From positions 1-45,329 of the forward strand of contig CALFFK010000068.1 of NCBI GenBank assembly GCA_937957975.1: DNA of 45,329 bases. The letters run 5' to 3'. Positions 8,189 through 16,910 of the stretch are shown one piece after another. Position numbers and translations under genes: made by a program. Numbering within the stretch: position 1 is the first letter of the stretch; each line of letters begins with the position of its first letter. Under the pieces are notes generated by a model. It saw only the letters and a program-made list of their open reading frames with translations, did not search any database and was not told the DNA's origin. The stretch is from an uncultured Neomegalonema sp. (GTDB lineage: Bacteria > Pseudomonadota > Alphaproteobacteria > Rhodobacterales > Rhodobacteraceae).

Positions 8189-9937
8189 CTACCAGCGCCG
8201 CTCAAAGCGTTTGCGCAAGATGATGGCTATCGCGTTCATCACAACGAGGAACGCCAGCAATACGGCGATTGCAGCGGCAGTTCGCATATCGAAGGCCCGT
8301 TCGGAAGCATTGGCCCAGTTGAAGACCTGCACGGGCAGGACGGTCGCGCTGTCGGTGATACCCTCTGGCACGGCGGTGATGAAGGCAACCATGCCAATCA
8401 TCAGGAGCGGGGCAGTCTCGCCCAGTGCCTGCGCCATGCCAATGATCGTGCCGGTCAGGATTCCGGGCATGGCCAACGGCAAAACATGGTGGAAAACCGT
8501 TTGGGTCTTCGATGCCCCAATGCCCATCGCCGCCCAGCGGATCGAAGGCGGAACTGCCCGGATAGCGGCCCGCGCCGCAATGATAACGGTGGGCAGGGTC
8601 ATCAGGGCCAGCACCAATCCCCCGGCCAATGGCGAGGAACGCGGCACACCAAAGAAATTGAGGAAAACCGCCAGACCAAGCAAACCGAAGACGATGGAGG
8701 GAACAGCGGCGAGATTGTTGATGTTCACCTCGATGAAATCCGTGAAACGGTTCTTCGGCGCAAACTCCTCCAGATAGATTGCCGCCATCACCCCAATAGG
8801 AAAAGCGAGGGAAAACGTCACCAGCATAGTCCATAAGCTGCCAATGAGTGCGCCCTTGATTCCGGCGATTTCCGGTTGGGTGGAATCGCTCAGGGAAAAG
8901 AATTTCCAGTTTGCGACTTCTTCGATCCGCCCTTCGCGTTGCAGGGTTTCAAGGATGGCAACCTGTTGATCCTTTACCGGGCGTCCGACTTCGGGCCGGT
9001 CAAGGATGCGGAGTGTCCATGCGCCCCCGGCAACCGGGTCGGCACTGTCCAGCGGGACGAGTGGCACAGCAAGGGCCGTGTCGGCGGATACTTCGGTCAG
9101 CTTGAGGATACCGCCATTGACCATGACAAAGAAGCTGGCCATGCGATCCGTAAGTTCAAGGCGGGTGTCGCCACTGCCGGTGATAAGGGCATCAAGGGCG
9201 GATGCCTGCCCTTCCAGACGATCACGCGTCTTCCTGAAGCCGTCGATCTGGGCGAGCATATCCTCGCGTTCGAGGCCGGTGACACTATCGAGGCGCGCTT
9301 GCTGTACCGTGATACCCGCGATCTGACGCGCCGCCTGTTGCCGCAGACTATCTGCCTCACGGGCAAGCCCGGCCTTGGCCCGGCCAACGGCATCAATGAA
9401 AGCCTTGTCCTGTGCGCGCAGGACAAACTTTTTGCCATCTTCAGTGATGGTCAACCCGCCTGCGCTCTCCTGCGATTCCAGCGCGCCAAATTCACCGCGC
9501 ATATAGAGGTCAGCGGTATCGGACACCAGAAAGCGCATGGGGACGGCCTCGCCGGTTTCCAGCGTTCCGGCCTCCTGCGCGCGGCGCATGTCATCGGCGG
9601 CCCCATCAGAGAAAAGGCCATAGAGTTCACGTTTGCCGGTGCGCCCGGAAACATAGGGAAAGCTCGCCCGCGCGGATTTTTTGACTACCTTGAGGAAATC
9701 GTCTTCGTCCGGCTCAATCTGCGCTTCGATGGCGATGTAATGCTCGGTCGCCGCATTCATGGTGCGCGCGACGATGTTCCAGAGAAGGGCGACAAGGGCC
9801 AGCGCGGCCAGCCCGATGGCGATCATGCCATAAAGCTTCAGGCGCGTTTCTGCCGACCGGCGCTTTTTCAGGCGCGCGACGGCTTCCTCGCTCGAATGGA
9901 ACGAGGCATCAGGCGGGGGGGTCGCAGCCTCAGTCAT
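8189..9937 (-). CDS. pstA: PstA, phosphate permease subunit with long N-terminal (DUF3333-type) extension
   Basis: The 582-residue permease is about twice the length of E. coli PstA. One transmembrane helix near residues 35-58 is followed by a large, probably periplasmic domain to about residue 340. This matches the DUF3333 extension known in alphaproteobacterial PstA. The BPD-type permease core with five further helices then follows, with the ATPase-contacting loop near AMGIGASKTQTVFHHVLP. I chose ATG 9935-9937, which overlaps the pstC stop by 8 bp; an upstream in-frame ATG would lie deep in pstC. Confidence 0.93.
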   Translation of the reverse strand: MTEAATPPPDASFHSSEEAVARLKKRRSAETRLKLYGMIAIGLAALALVALLWNIVARTMNAATEHYIAIEAQIEPDEDDFLKVVKKSARASFPYVSGRTGKRELYGLFSDGAADDMRRAQEAGTLETGEAVPMRFLVSDTADLYMRGEFGALESQESAGGLTITEDGKKFVLRAQDKAFIDAVGRAKAGLAREADSLRQQAARQIAGITVQQARLDSVTGLEREDMLAQIDGFRKTRDRLEGQASALDALITGSGDTRLELTDRMASFFVMVNGGILKLTEVSADTALAVPLVPLDSADPVAGGAWTLRILDRPEVGRPVKDQQVAILETLQREGRIEEVANWKFFSLSDSTQPEIAGIKGALIGSLWTMLVTFSLAFPIGVMAAIYLEEFAPKNRFTDFIEVNINNLAAVPSIVFGLLGLAVFLNFFGVPRSSPLAGGLVLALMTLPTVIIAARAAIRAVPPSIRWAAMGIGASKTQTVFHHVLPLAMPGILTGTIIGMAQALGETAPLLMIGMVAFITAVPEGITDSATVLPVQVFNWANASERAFDMRTAAAIAVLLAFLVVMNAIAIILRKRFERRW

Positions 9938-11297
9938 AGACTTCCCGATACTTGCGGACGAGACGCAACGCCCAGATGTTGAAGATGAGCGTGATGCAGA
10001 AAAGCGTAAAACCCAGCGCAAAAGCGGGTCCGGCGGCGGTGGATGCCTCCGTATCGCCAGTGATAAGGGCGACGATCTGCACGGTGACGGTGGTGACAGC
10101 CTCCAGCGGATTAGCGGTCAGGTTCGCACCCTGCCCTGCCGCCATGACGACAATCATCGTCTCACCAATCGCGCGGCTGACGCCAAGAAGAACGGCAGAC
10201 ATGATCCCCGGCAAGGCAGCGGGGAGAATAACATTGCGGATAGTCTCGGCCTTCGTGGCGCCCAGACCATAGGAGCCGTCGCGCAAGGATTGGGGAACGG
10301 CGTTGATAACGTCATCCGAAAGCGACGAGATGAAGGGAATAATCATAATGCCCATAACAACCCCGGCGGCCAGCGCACTCTCCGAACTGACCGAGAGCCC
10401 CATGGCCGCGCCGGTATCGCGCAGGAAAGGCGCAACCGTAATGGCGGCAAAGAAGCCGTAGACCACGGTGGGGATACCCGCGAGGATTTCCAGCATCGGC
10501 TTGATAATGCTACGCGCCCGCGCACTGGCAAAATCCGAGAGATAGATGGCCGAGAAAAGCCCCACAGGAACCGCAACCAGCATGGCGATAACCGTGATGA
10601 GCAGCGTCCCGGCAAAAAGCGGGACTGCGCCAACTTTCCCAGGGTCCATCGCGCCATCATGCACGCCCGACAGCGGCGACCAGAGCGTGCCGAACAGGAA
10701 ATTCCAGACAGGAATTTCCGAGAAAAATACAAGCGTCTGGCCCAATAGCGACGCGACGATCCCGATGGTCGTCAGCACCGCAATACCCGCCGAGATGGCC
10801 AGTACAATCTGCACGATCCGTTCAAAGCGGCTGCGAGCGCGGAAGGGAATGGACACCTGACGCAGGCCGCGCATCAGCGCGAACCCGGCCACGCCAACCG
10901 AGGCCAGCGCCAAACCCCAGCCCTGTATCATGGAGAGCCGCGCATACAGCGCCGCCACGACATCCCGCGCTTCGCCGGATCGCGAAGCGAGGTTGCCACC
11001 CGCAAGGGCCACGCCATCAGAAACGATCAGGTCACGCTCAATCCCGGACAACCCGGCGGGCAAGCCGGAATAAAGCGCCCAACGAATCGCGATATTGCTG
11101 AGGATCAATCCGAAGATCAGCACACACAACCCCGCAAGTGCCGTGCGGATTGCAACGAAACCGCCGTGATAGACAGGGCGGGAATGAAGGATTGCCGGAG
11201 TATCGCCCCCCAACGCCACGGCCCGGCCCTTCGCCACGAAAAACCCCGCGACGGCAAGCGCACAGACGAGAAGGGCGGCCCAACTCAACATCGTCAT
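9930..11297 (-). CDS. pstC: PstC, phosphate permease subunit
   Basis: The 455-residue permease has an N-terminal extension with two or three helices (about 1-170) and then the BPD permease core. The cytoplasmic EAA-type loop reads GLGATKAETIRNVILPAALPG. Together with PstA it forms the membrane channel of the high-affinity phosphate transporter. The extended N-terminus is the common form in alphaproteobacteria. It begins 69 bp after pstS, with a stem-loop in that gap, and overlaps pstA by 8 bp. Confidence 0.95.
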   Translation of the reverse strand: MTMLSWAALLVCALAVAGFFVAKGRAVALGGDTPAILHSRPVYHGGFVAIRTALAGLCVLIFGLILSNIAIRWALYSGLPAGLSGIERDLIVSDGVALAGGNLASRSGEARDVVAALYARLSMIQGWGLALASVGVAGFALMRGLRQVSIPFRARSRFERIVQIVLAISAGIAVLTTIGIVASLLGQTLVFFSEIPVWNFLFGTLWSPLSGVHDGAMDPGKVGAVPLFAGTLLITVIAMLVAVPVGLFSAIYLSDFASARARSIIKPMLEILAGIPTVVYGFFAAITVAPFLRDTGAAMGLSVSSESALAAGVVMGIMIIPFISSLSDDVINAVPQSLRDGSYGLGATKAETIRNVILPAALPGIMSAVLLGVSRAIGETMIVVMAAGQGANLTANPLEAVTTVTVQIVALITGDTEASTAAGPAFALGFTLFCITLIFNIWALRLVRKYREVYD

Positions 11298-11325
11298 TCC
11301 CCAACCCGTTCGGTTATGGCGAGCG

Positions 11326-11346
11326 CAGGCCAGAACTCCTGACCTG
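11326..11346 (-). promoter_or_regulatory. Stem-loop between pstS and pstC
   Basis: CAGGCCAG and CTGACCTG form an 8-bp arm pair with one mismatch around a 5-nt loop in the 69-bp pstS-pstC gap. There is no T-tract, so it is more likely an mRNA-stabilising or processing hairpin that raises PstS over PstC than a full terminator. Function is inferred. Confidence 0.4.
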
Positions 11347-11366
11347 CATGTGTCATATCAGCAGCC

Positions 11367-12383
11367 TTATTTGAGGCCTTCTTCGCCCGTCATAACGGTC
11401 TGGTTCTCGATAGACGAGAGAAACATATCGCGTTCATCATCCTCCAGCGGGATAAGACCTTTTTCGACGGCATACCCGTCTTCGCCAATGGCATCCTCAT
11501 CGACAAATTCGGCCATGAAGTCCTCGATACCGGGGATCACGCCGATATGGGCTTTTTTGACGTAGAACCACAACGAGCGGGAGACAGGGTATTCGCCGGA
11601 TGCGATATTGTCGAAGGTTGGCTCGACACCATCCACTTTTGATCCCTTGATGCGGTCGGCATTCTGGTCAAGGAACGAGAAGCCGAAGACGCCAAGTTTT
11701 GCGGGGTCTGCCTCAAGCTTCGAAACGATGAGATTATCGTTCTCGCCGGATTCGATATACGCGCCATCGTCGCGGATCACGACTTTCCTTGCCTCTTTCT
11801 TGTCGAGGCCCGCTTCGCGTGCGCCCTCGTGAATCGCCAATTCCTCGAAGGCATCGCGGGTACCGGAGGTCGGGGGCGGACCAAGAACCTCGATAGGCTG
11901 GGCGGGTAGTGAAGGGTTCACTTCGTCCCATGTCTTGAAAGTGTTTTTGGTCAAACGCCCATATTGGCTGACCTCGCTGGCGAGAGCCTTGTAAATGTCT
12001 TCACGGGTCAGGTCGAAAGAGGGCGAGTCGATTGCATTACCGATGACGATGCCATCAAAGCCAATCTTGACCTCGATGATCTCAGTCACGCCATTATCCT
12101 TGCAGAGGTTGAATTCCTTCAGCTTTATCCGGCGCGAGGCATTGGCGATATCGGGATGTTCGGCCCCAACTCCGGCACAGAAAAGCTTGAGACCACCACC
12201 CGATCCGGTCGCTTCGACTATCGGCGTCTCAAAATCGGTTTTCTTGCCGAATTGCTCGGCTACCGCTGTCGAAAAGGGAAAAACGGTCGATGAACCAACG
12301 ATGCGGATTTCGTCGCGGGCGTTGGCTGTGGTGGCAGCGAAAGCAACGGTTGCGGCGAGGGCGAGGATATTGCGGGACTTCAT
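11367..12383 (-). CDS. pstS: PstS, periplasmic phosphate-binding protein
   Basis: The 338-residue substrate-binding protein begins with a Sec signal peptide (MKSRNILALAATVAFA...ANA, cleavage near residue 22). The phosphate-ligand motifs IVGSSTVFPFST near the N-terminus and SGTRDAFEE in the second lobe are both present. It captures phosphate in the periplasm for PstCAB. I chose ATG 12381-12383 because AAAGGAGAA precedes it by 8 nt; the longer frame upstream has no signal peptide. It is the first gene of the operon, with a Pho box about 165 bp upstream. Confidence 0.95.
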   Translation of the reverse strand: MKSRNILALAATVAFAATTANARDEIRIVGSSTVFPFSTAVAEQFGKKTDFETPIVEATGSGGGLKLFCAGVGAEHPDIANASRRIKLKEFNLCKDNGVTEIIEVKIGFDGIVIGNAIDSPSFDLTREDIYKALASEVSQYGRLTKNTFKTWDEVNPSLPAQPIEVLGPPPTSGTRDAFEELAIHEGAREAGLDKKEARKVVIRDDGAYIESGENDNLIVSKLEADPAKLGVFGFSFLDQNADRIKGSKVDGVEPTFDNIASGEYPVSRSLWFYVKKAHIGVIPGIEDFMAEFVDEDAIGEDGYAVEKGLIPLEDDERDMFLSSIENQTVMTGEEGLK

Positions 12384-12534
12384 GCGTGAAGTTCTCCTTT
12401 GCGGCGGCGCGGGTCGCGCCTTTCGGGTTCGTCCGGGGCAAAGTGCGCATTCGCAACAATTCGTCAATCTTATACATCGCGCACCTGCCGAAAGGGTATG
12501 GCGTCTGCCCCGGCCTCCACAGGATCGAATTTTT

Positions 12535-12540
12535 TCGATA
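12535..12540 (-). promoter_or_regulatory. Candidate -10 of the pst promoter
   Basis: TATCGA on the minus strand lies 7 bp downstream of the Pho box, close to where a PhoB-activated promoter (no -35) would place its -10. The match to TATAAT is only partial. Confidence 0.35.
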
Positions 12541-12547
12541 CGACCAT

Positions 12548-12576
12548 GCAACAGAACGATGACAGTTCTGCGACAC
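12548..12576 (-). promoter_or_regulatory. Pho box (PhoB operator) of the pst operon, three repeats
   Basis: Read on the minus strand, three 7-mers, GTGTCGC, CTGTCAT and CTGTTGC, are separated by 4-bp spacers (AGAA, CGTT). This gives the 11-bp periodicity of PhoB sites. The middle unit is a perfect consensus half-site. The box is about 165 bp before the pstS start and implies autoregulated induction of pstSCAB-phoU-phoB under phosphate limitation. Confidence 0.8.
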
Positions 12577-12675
12577 GTAAAATCCTTCTATTTCAGATAG
12601 ATATGACTATATCGACCAGCGAACTAGCGAAAAACATGCCAAACAAGCCTTCAATCAGTGCACCGGCAAGCCCGG

Positions 12676-14088
12676 TTATCCGTTGATATATTTCATAATC
12701 TGACGACGGAACACGAATACCCCCGCCCCCAGCAATGCAAGTCGCTTGGTCGGGGCATCCTCTTCTGAAGGGGTTGAGGAAATCGCCCCGCTCGACCGGA
12801 TTTCCGCAGCATTGACCGCCAACGGTGCGGCCCCATCCAGCCCTTCCCAGGCACCGACCGCAAAAATGCGGCCTGCATATTTGCCATCGAATTGCATGGC
12901 GTCGCGCCCGAACAATGCCCGTGTCTCCGCCGCCCAGATCTCGCGTGCCGGCTTTAGGCTATGGCTCATTTTATAGCTGCCACAGCCATCGGCCAACCCG
13001 CTTGCCCGCGTCGAAAACCGCACCGGCGCGTCAGTGCCCGTGACGGCCTGATCGTGGAATCCGCGCACCAATACCCCGGCCACGCGCGCGCCCTCGGCCT
13101 TATGGATTGCCCAGACGACCGGCTCATATGATCCGAGCGTCAGCACCACCGGCTTTTCAGTCGGCGCAACATAGATGTCCACCTGCCCGGTCTTGTTGCG
13201 ATGGCGGGTGCCGATTTTCACATCGGTTTTTCTTTGGCGGGCGCCTTGATAGACCCCGAAAGCGTAAACCTCCACGTCCTTACCAACCCCCGGCAAACAA
13301 GTCGCGAGTGAGACATCTTTCGCTTCATCATGGAAGGCGAGGCATCCCAACCCCTTGCCAAAACATTGCCCATCGGACATCTGGTGATAGACGCTTGCCC
13401 CAAGTGGAGCCTGGTCAAGCGAGAGATGCGCGGGCAGGATTAGCGGCGTTTCCTTCGATCCCCCCACCGCCACACTCGTCAGCAGGTCGGTGCCCCTTAC
13501 CGGGCGCTGGAGAACATAGACCGTGCCAGAGTTTCGCGCAATCCTTGCACCGCCAAAGCCACTCCGCGCCTTTGACAACGCTTCCCATGCCGCGACATCC
13601 GCATCCGTAGCCGGGCGCAAAATACCCTGAGCCACCAACGCCTCGCGATCCACCGTGCCGGTGGCTGGCAATGTTCGCAGCTTCAACAATTTTGCGGCTT
13701 CGATGGCCAGCGGTTTCGATGGGTTGGAGCGGGTCGCGATCTCGGCATTATTGCCTCGCCTGACCCGCAGCACGGATTGATTGCCATAACCGTTGCGCCG
13801 GGCCACGATTCCCGCTCCAAGATCGCGGGCCTCATCCACACGCACACGGATTTCCTCGTCCTTGTCGTCTGAACCGCCACCGCCGATGGCATGGCCAGCG
13901 GCCTCCCCCAGAAGATCAGCCCCGTCCACGATGCCGCTGCCGCTCTCTCCATCCTCATCAGTTTTCGGGGCTTCCGCTGATTTTCCGGCCTTGCCGGAAC
14001 CGAAGCCAAACGAGAATTTTTTCCCCTGTGCTTCACCCGCCATCCCCATGGCCAACATGATCGCCAGTATCCCGATTCTTATCTGCAT
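12676..14088 (-). CDS. Secreted protein of unknown function
   Basis: The 470-residue protein starts with a signal peptide (hydrophobic residues 4-20, cleavage near AQG at 20-22). A Gly/Ser/Lys-rich, low-complexity stretch to about residue 85 follows. The central and C-terminal parts look like beta-rich domains; a strand pattern near residues 320-335 (PVVLTLGSYEPVVW) is followed by GVLVRGFHDQ. Several cysteines (QCFGKGLGCLAF, DGCGSYK) could form disulfides. A hydrophobic stretch sits at the very C-terminus. I recognise no family. It lies upstream of the Pho box on the same strand but is not part of the pst operon. Export is well supported; function is unknown. Confidence 0.7.
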   Translation of the reverse strand: MQIRIGILAIMLAMGMAGEAQGKKFSFGFGSGKAGKSAEAPKTDEDGESGSGIVDGADLLGEAAGHAIGGGGSDDKDEEIRVRVDEARDLGAGIVARRNGYGNQSVLRVRRGNNAEIATRSNPSKPLAIEAAKLLKLRTLPATGTVDREALVAQGILRPATDADVAAWEALSKARSGFGGARIARNSGTVYVLQRPVRGTDLLTSVAVGGSKETPLILPAHLSLDQAPLGASVYHQMSDGQCFGKGLGCLAFHDEAKDVSLATCLPGVGKDVEVYAFGVYQGARQRKTDVKIGTRHRNKTGQVDIYVAPTEKPVVLTLGSYEPVVWAIHKAEGARVAGVLVRGFHDQAVTGTDAPVRFSTRASGLADGCGSYKMSHSLKPAREIWAAETRALFGRDAMQFDGKYAGRIFAVGAWEGLDGAAPLAVNAAEIRSSGAISSTPSEEDAPTKRLALLGAGVFVFRRQIMKYING

Positions 14089-14164
14089 TTGCCTGTCCCC
14101 CCCGCCAGTATATTGGCGAGGGATACTAACAAGGCGGTATCGTTATCGGGTTAATTAGGCCGCA

Positions 14165-14653
14165 TCAGCCCATCGCATCGAGCAAGGCATCCGCCGTGCT
14201 TTTGACTGCCTCACCGGGACTATCCTCGATCAACAGCGTCTTGACGACCCGATCTTCCACCAGCATGGCATAGCGTTTCGAGCGTATGCCAAGGCCGCGT
14301 TCGGTCAGATCAAGCTCCATGCCGATAGCACTGGTGAAGGCTGCGGACCCATCCGCCAGCATCGTAATATCACCGGCAGACGCGGTGGCATCCGCCCATG
14401 CGCCCAGCACGAAAGGGTCATTGACCGAGATGCAATAGATTGCCTCGGCCCCCCGCGCGCGCAGGTCATCGGCTTTGGCCATAAAACCGGGCAGATGGTT
14501 GAGATGGCATGTCGGTGTAAACGCCCCCGGCACGGCGAAGACGGCCACAGTCTTGCCAGCGAAAGCTTCACTGGTGGTCATCGGCTTCGGGCCTTCGGCA
14601 GTCATGGTGGCAAAGGTGGCGTCAGGCAGATGATCGCCGGTTTTGATAGTCAT
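14165..14653 (-). CDS. Prx5-type peroxiredoxin
   Basis: The 162-residue thiol peroxidase reduces hydrogen peroxide and organic peroxides. The active-site motif PGAFTPTCH holds the peroxidatic Cys49, with Thr46 two residues before the conserved pair. A second cysteine, C74, could be a resolving residue or free. The length is right for the atypical 2-Cys/1-Cys Prx5 (AhpE/hybrid Prx) group without a fused glutaredoxin. It is divergent from the flavoprotein at 14740, an arrangement that would fit a shared redox role, although that is inference. Confidence 0.93.
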   Translation of the reverse strand: MTIKTGDHLPDATFATMTAEGPKPMTTSEAFAGKTVAVFAVPGAFTPTCHLNHLPGFMAKADDLRARGAEAIYCISVNDPFVLGAWADATASAGDITMLADGSAAFTSAIGMELDLTERGLGIRSKRYAMLVEDRVVKTLLIEDSPGEAVKSTADALLDAMG

Positions 14654-14739
14654 GGATGATGTCCTTCGGTTTGCAGTTGAAGCAGCTTTGCGGGCATGAA
14701 ATAGCGTTTGGGTATTCGTTGACGAGGGGGATTGAAATC

Positions 14740-15993
14740 ATGGCCCATCCAGAGCGTATCGTAATCGTCGGTGCGGGTCATGCCTCGGCGCAACTCTGCG
14801 AAAGCCTTCGCAAGAACGGCCATGAGGGATCGATCACCCTTGTTGGCGAGGAAACATGGCTTCCCTATCAACGCCCGCCCCTTTCAAAAGCCTATCTCCT
14901 GGGCGATTTCGAGCGCGAGCGCCTCTTCGTCAAACCGCGCACTTTCTATGATGATGCAAGGATCGATTTACGCCTTGGCATCCGGGTGGAGGCCATCGAC
15001 AGAGCCGCGCGCACCATACGCCTGTCTGACGGGGCAGACGTGCCCTATGATGCCCTTGCCCTGCTGACCGGCGCACGGGTGCGGCCTCTCGATTGCCCCG
15101 GCGCGGGCCTTTCAGGCGTCCATTACGTTCGCGGGATTGATGATATTGACGGGTTGATGCCTGCCGTTGAAGGGGCAGGCAGCGCCGTGGTCGTAGGTGG
15201 AGGCTATATTGGGCTGGAGGCTGCGGCGGTTCTGCGCAAGCGCGGCCTTGCCGTCACCCTGCTTCACCGATCCCCGCGTCTGCTGTCACGTGTTGCCAGC
15301 GCGGAAACAGCCCGCTTCATCGAAACCCTGCACCGCGAAGAAGGCGTTGATATTCGCCTCGGCACGACCATCAGCGCCATTGAGGGGACGGGCCGGGTTG
15401 AACGGGTCGGGATTGAAAAAACAAACGCTGATCATGTTGCCGCCGACACCCAGGAGGAAATTCCCGCCGACATCGTTGTCGCCGGGATCGGCGTGCTGCC
15501 CAATCAATCGCTGGCCGTTGCGGCGGGCCTGACCACCGAAGATGGCATCGCGGTAGATGAAACCTGCCGCACCGATGACCCGGCCGTCTTCGCCGCCGGA
15601 GACGTAGCGTGGCATCCCCATGGTCATTGGGGCGATATTCGCCTCGAATCCGTTCAGAATGCGCTCGATCAGGCAAAGGCTTGCGCGGCGGCCATGTTGG
15701 GCGATCCGGTCCCCTATGACGCAACCCCATGGTTCTGGTCTGACCAATACGACGTGAAGATGCAATCTGCGGGCTTGCCGCAAGGTTATGACCGGGCCGT
15801 TTGGCGCGAAGGCGAGAAACCGCGCTCCGGCTCCTGTTGGCTCTATGCGCAAGACCGTCTCATCTGCGTGGAGGCCATGAACGACCCGCGCGCTTACATG
15901 ACCGGAAAACGCTGGATCGAAGCAGGGGTTTCGCCCGATCCCGACGCCATTGTGAATGTGGCCACACCCCTCAAGTCAGTTTCTGCCGCCTGA
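14740..15993 (+). CDS. FAD/NAD-dependent ferredoxin reductase-type oxidoreductase
   Basis: The 417-residue flavoprotein belongs to the putidaredoxin/rhodocoxin reductase family. Residues 7-13 (IVIVGAGHAS) bind FAD, VVVGGGYIGLE near residue 155 binds NAD(P)H, and VFAAGDVA near residue 288 is the second FAD motif; the C-terminal reductase domain is present. It would pass electrons from NAD(P)H to a [2Fe-2S] ferredoxin for a P450 or dioxygenase, neither of which is seen in the window. The start is ATG 14740 behind GAGGGGG; 28 extra codons upstream overlap the divergent promoter region and are unlikely. Confidence 0.9.
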   Translation: MAHPERIVIVGAGHASAQLCESLRKNGHEGSITLVGEETWLPYQRPPLSKAYLLGDFERERLFVKPRTFYDDARIDLRLGIRVEAIDRAARTIRLSDGADVPYDALALLTGARVRPLDCPGAGLSGVHYVRGIDDIDGLMPAVEGAGSAVVVGGGYIGLEAAAVLRKRGLAVTLLHRSPRLLSRVASAETARFIETLHREEGVDIRLGTTISAIEGTGRVERVGIEKTNADHVAADTQEEIPADIVVAGIGVLPNQSLAVAAGLTTEDGIAVDETCRTDDPAVFAAGDVAWHPHGHWGDIRLESVQNALDQAKACAAAMLGDPVPYDATPWFWSDQYDVKMQSAGLPQGYDRAVWREGEKPRSGSCWLYAQDRLICVEAMNDPRAYMTGKRWIEAGVSPDPDAIVNVATPLKSVSAA

Positions 15994-16073
15994 CCTTTTC
16001 TGTTGCGTCAATGGCAGGTTCGGGCGATGCGTTTCTGCGCCCTGCAAAGGGATGCTCCGCAGGAAGGAACCCC

Positions 16074-16877
16074 ATGGATATCGCCGCCGGACGATTCCGG
16101 GCACGCATCGCCGAGACCGAAGAGGATGTGCAAGCAGCCCAGCGCCTTCGCTATCGCGTTTTCGTCGATGAGATGGGCGCGCAGGCCAGCGAGGCTGAAC
16201 ATGCTGCCCGCCGGGAAACCGATGATTTCGACGCTTACTGCGATCATTTGATACTCGAAGACAACAGCCGTGAGGTGGATGACCCCCTCGACCGGGTGAT
16301 CGGTGTCTATCGCTTGCTGCGCCGCTCTGTCGCGCGGGAGAATCGGGGTTTTTATACCGCTTCCGAATTCGATCTGTCGCGGTTGGATGATTATCCTCAG
16401 GAGACGCTCGAACTCGGTCGCTCTTGCGTCCATGCTGATTATCGCGGCGGCTCGGCAATGCAATTGCTCTGGATGGCGCTTGCCCAGTACATTGACGCCC
16501 ACGAACTCGGCCTGCTGTTCGGATGTGCGAGTTTCCACGGTACGGAGCTGGAATCATTGGCCATGCCGCTGGCTCACCTGCACCATCATCATCTCGCGCC
16601 CGAACCGTTGCGCGCGCGCGTCCTGCCCGAACATTACAACTCCCTCGATCTCATGCCCGAAGACCGAATCGACAGACGCGAGGCCATGCGAGCGATTCCG
16701 GCGCTCATCAAGGGGTATCTTCGCCTGAATGGCTTTGTGGGCGATGGCGCGTATATCGACCACGATTTCAACACGGTCGATGTCTGCCTCATCATGGAAA
16801 CCAGCCGTATCGCAGACCGCTACCGGAAGTTCTATGCAGGCAAAACTACAGGCCAGATGGAACGGATATTGGGCTGA
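16074..16877 (+). CDS. olsB: OlsB, L-ornithine N(alpha)-acyltransferase
   Basis: This 267-residue GNAT-fold acyltransferase matches OlsB. The N-terminus has AQRLRYRVFVDEMGA, followed by ELGRSCVHADYRGG and LFGCASFHGTE in the core and a C-terminal LKGYLRLNGFVGDGAYID-type block. OlsB transfers a 3-hydroxyacyl group from ACP to ornithine, the first step in ornithine-lipid synthesis. These phosphorus-free lipids replace phospholipids under phosphate limitation in many alphaproteobacteria. The second enzyme, OlsA, is not in the window. The start ATG 16074 follows AGGAAGGA; the longer open frame overlaps the previous gene. Confidence 0.88.
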   Translation: MDIAAGRFRARIAETEEDVQAAQRLRYRVFVDEMGAQASEAEHAARRETDDFDAYCDHLILEDNSREVDDPLDRVIGVYRLLRRSVARENRGFYTASEFDLSRLDDYPQETLELGRSCVHADYRGGSAMQLLWMALAQYIDAHELGLLFGCASFHGTELESLAMPLAHLHHHHLAPEPLRARVLPEHYNSLDLMPEDRIDRREAMRAIPALIKGYLRLNGFVGDGAYIDHDFNTVDVCLIMETSRIADRYRKFYAGKTTGQMERILG

Positions 16878-16910
16878 CCGAAAGGGCCAGTCACTCGACG
16901 GGAGGGCACC

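Noticed and set aside
7178-8836. A 552-codon plus-strand frame opposite phoU, pstB and pstA
   Set aside because: It is the high-GC mirror of the real genes on the minus strand; its translation is low-complexity His/Gly/Arg-rich and matches no family.
8876-9982. A 368-codon plus-strand frame opposite pstA
   Set aside because: Antisense shadow of the pstA coding frame.
15996-16020. A Pho-box-like site (CTGTTGC) before olsB
   Set aside because: Only one half-site is present; the following 7-mer (ATGGCAG) does not match the second repeat.
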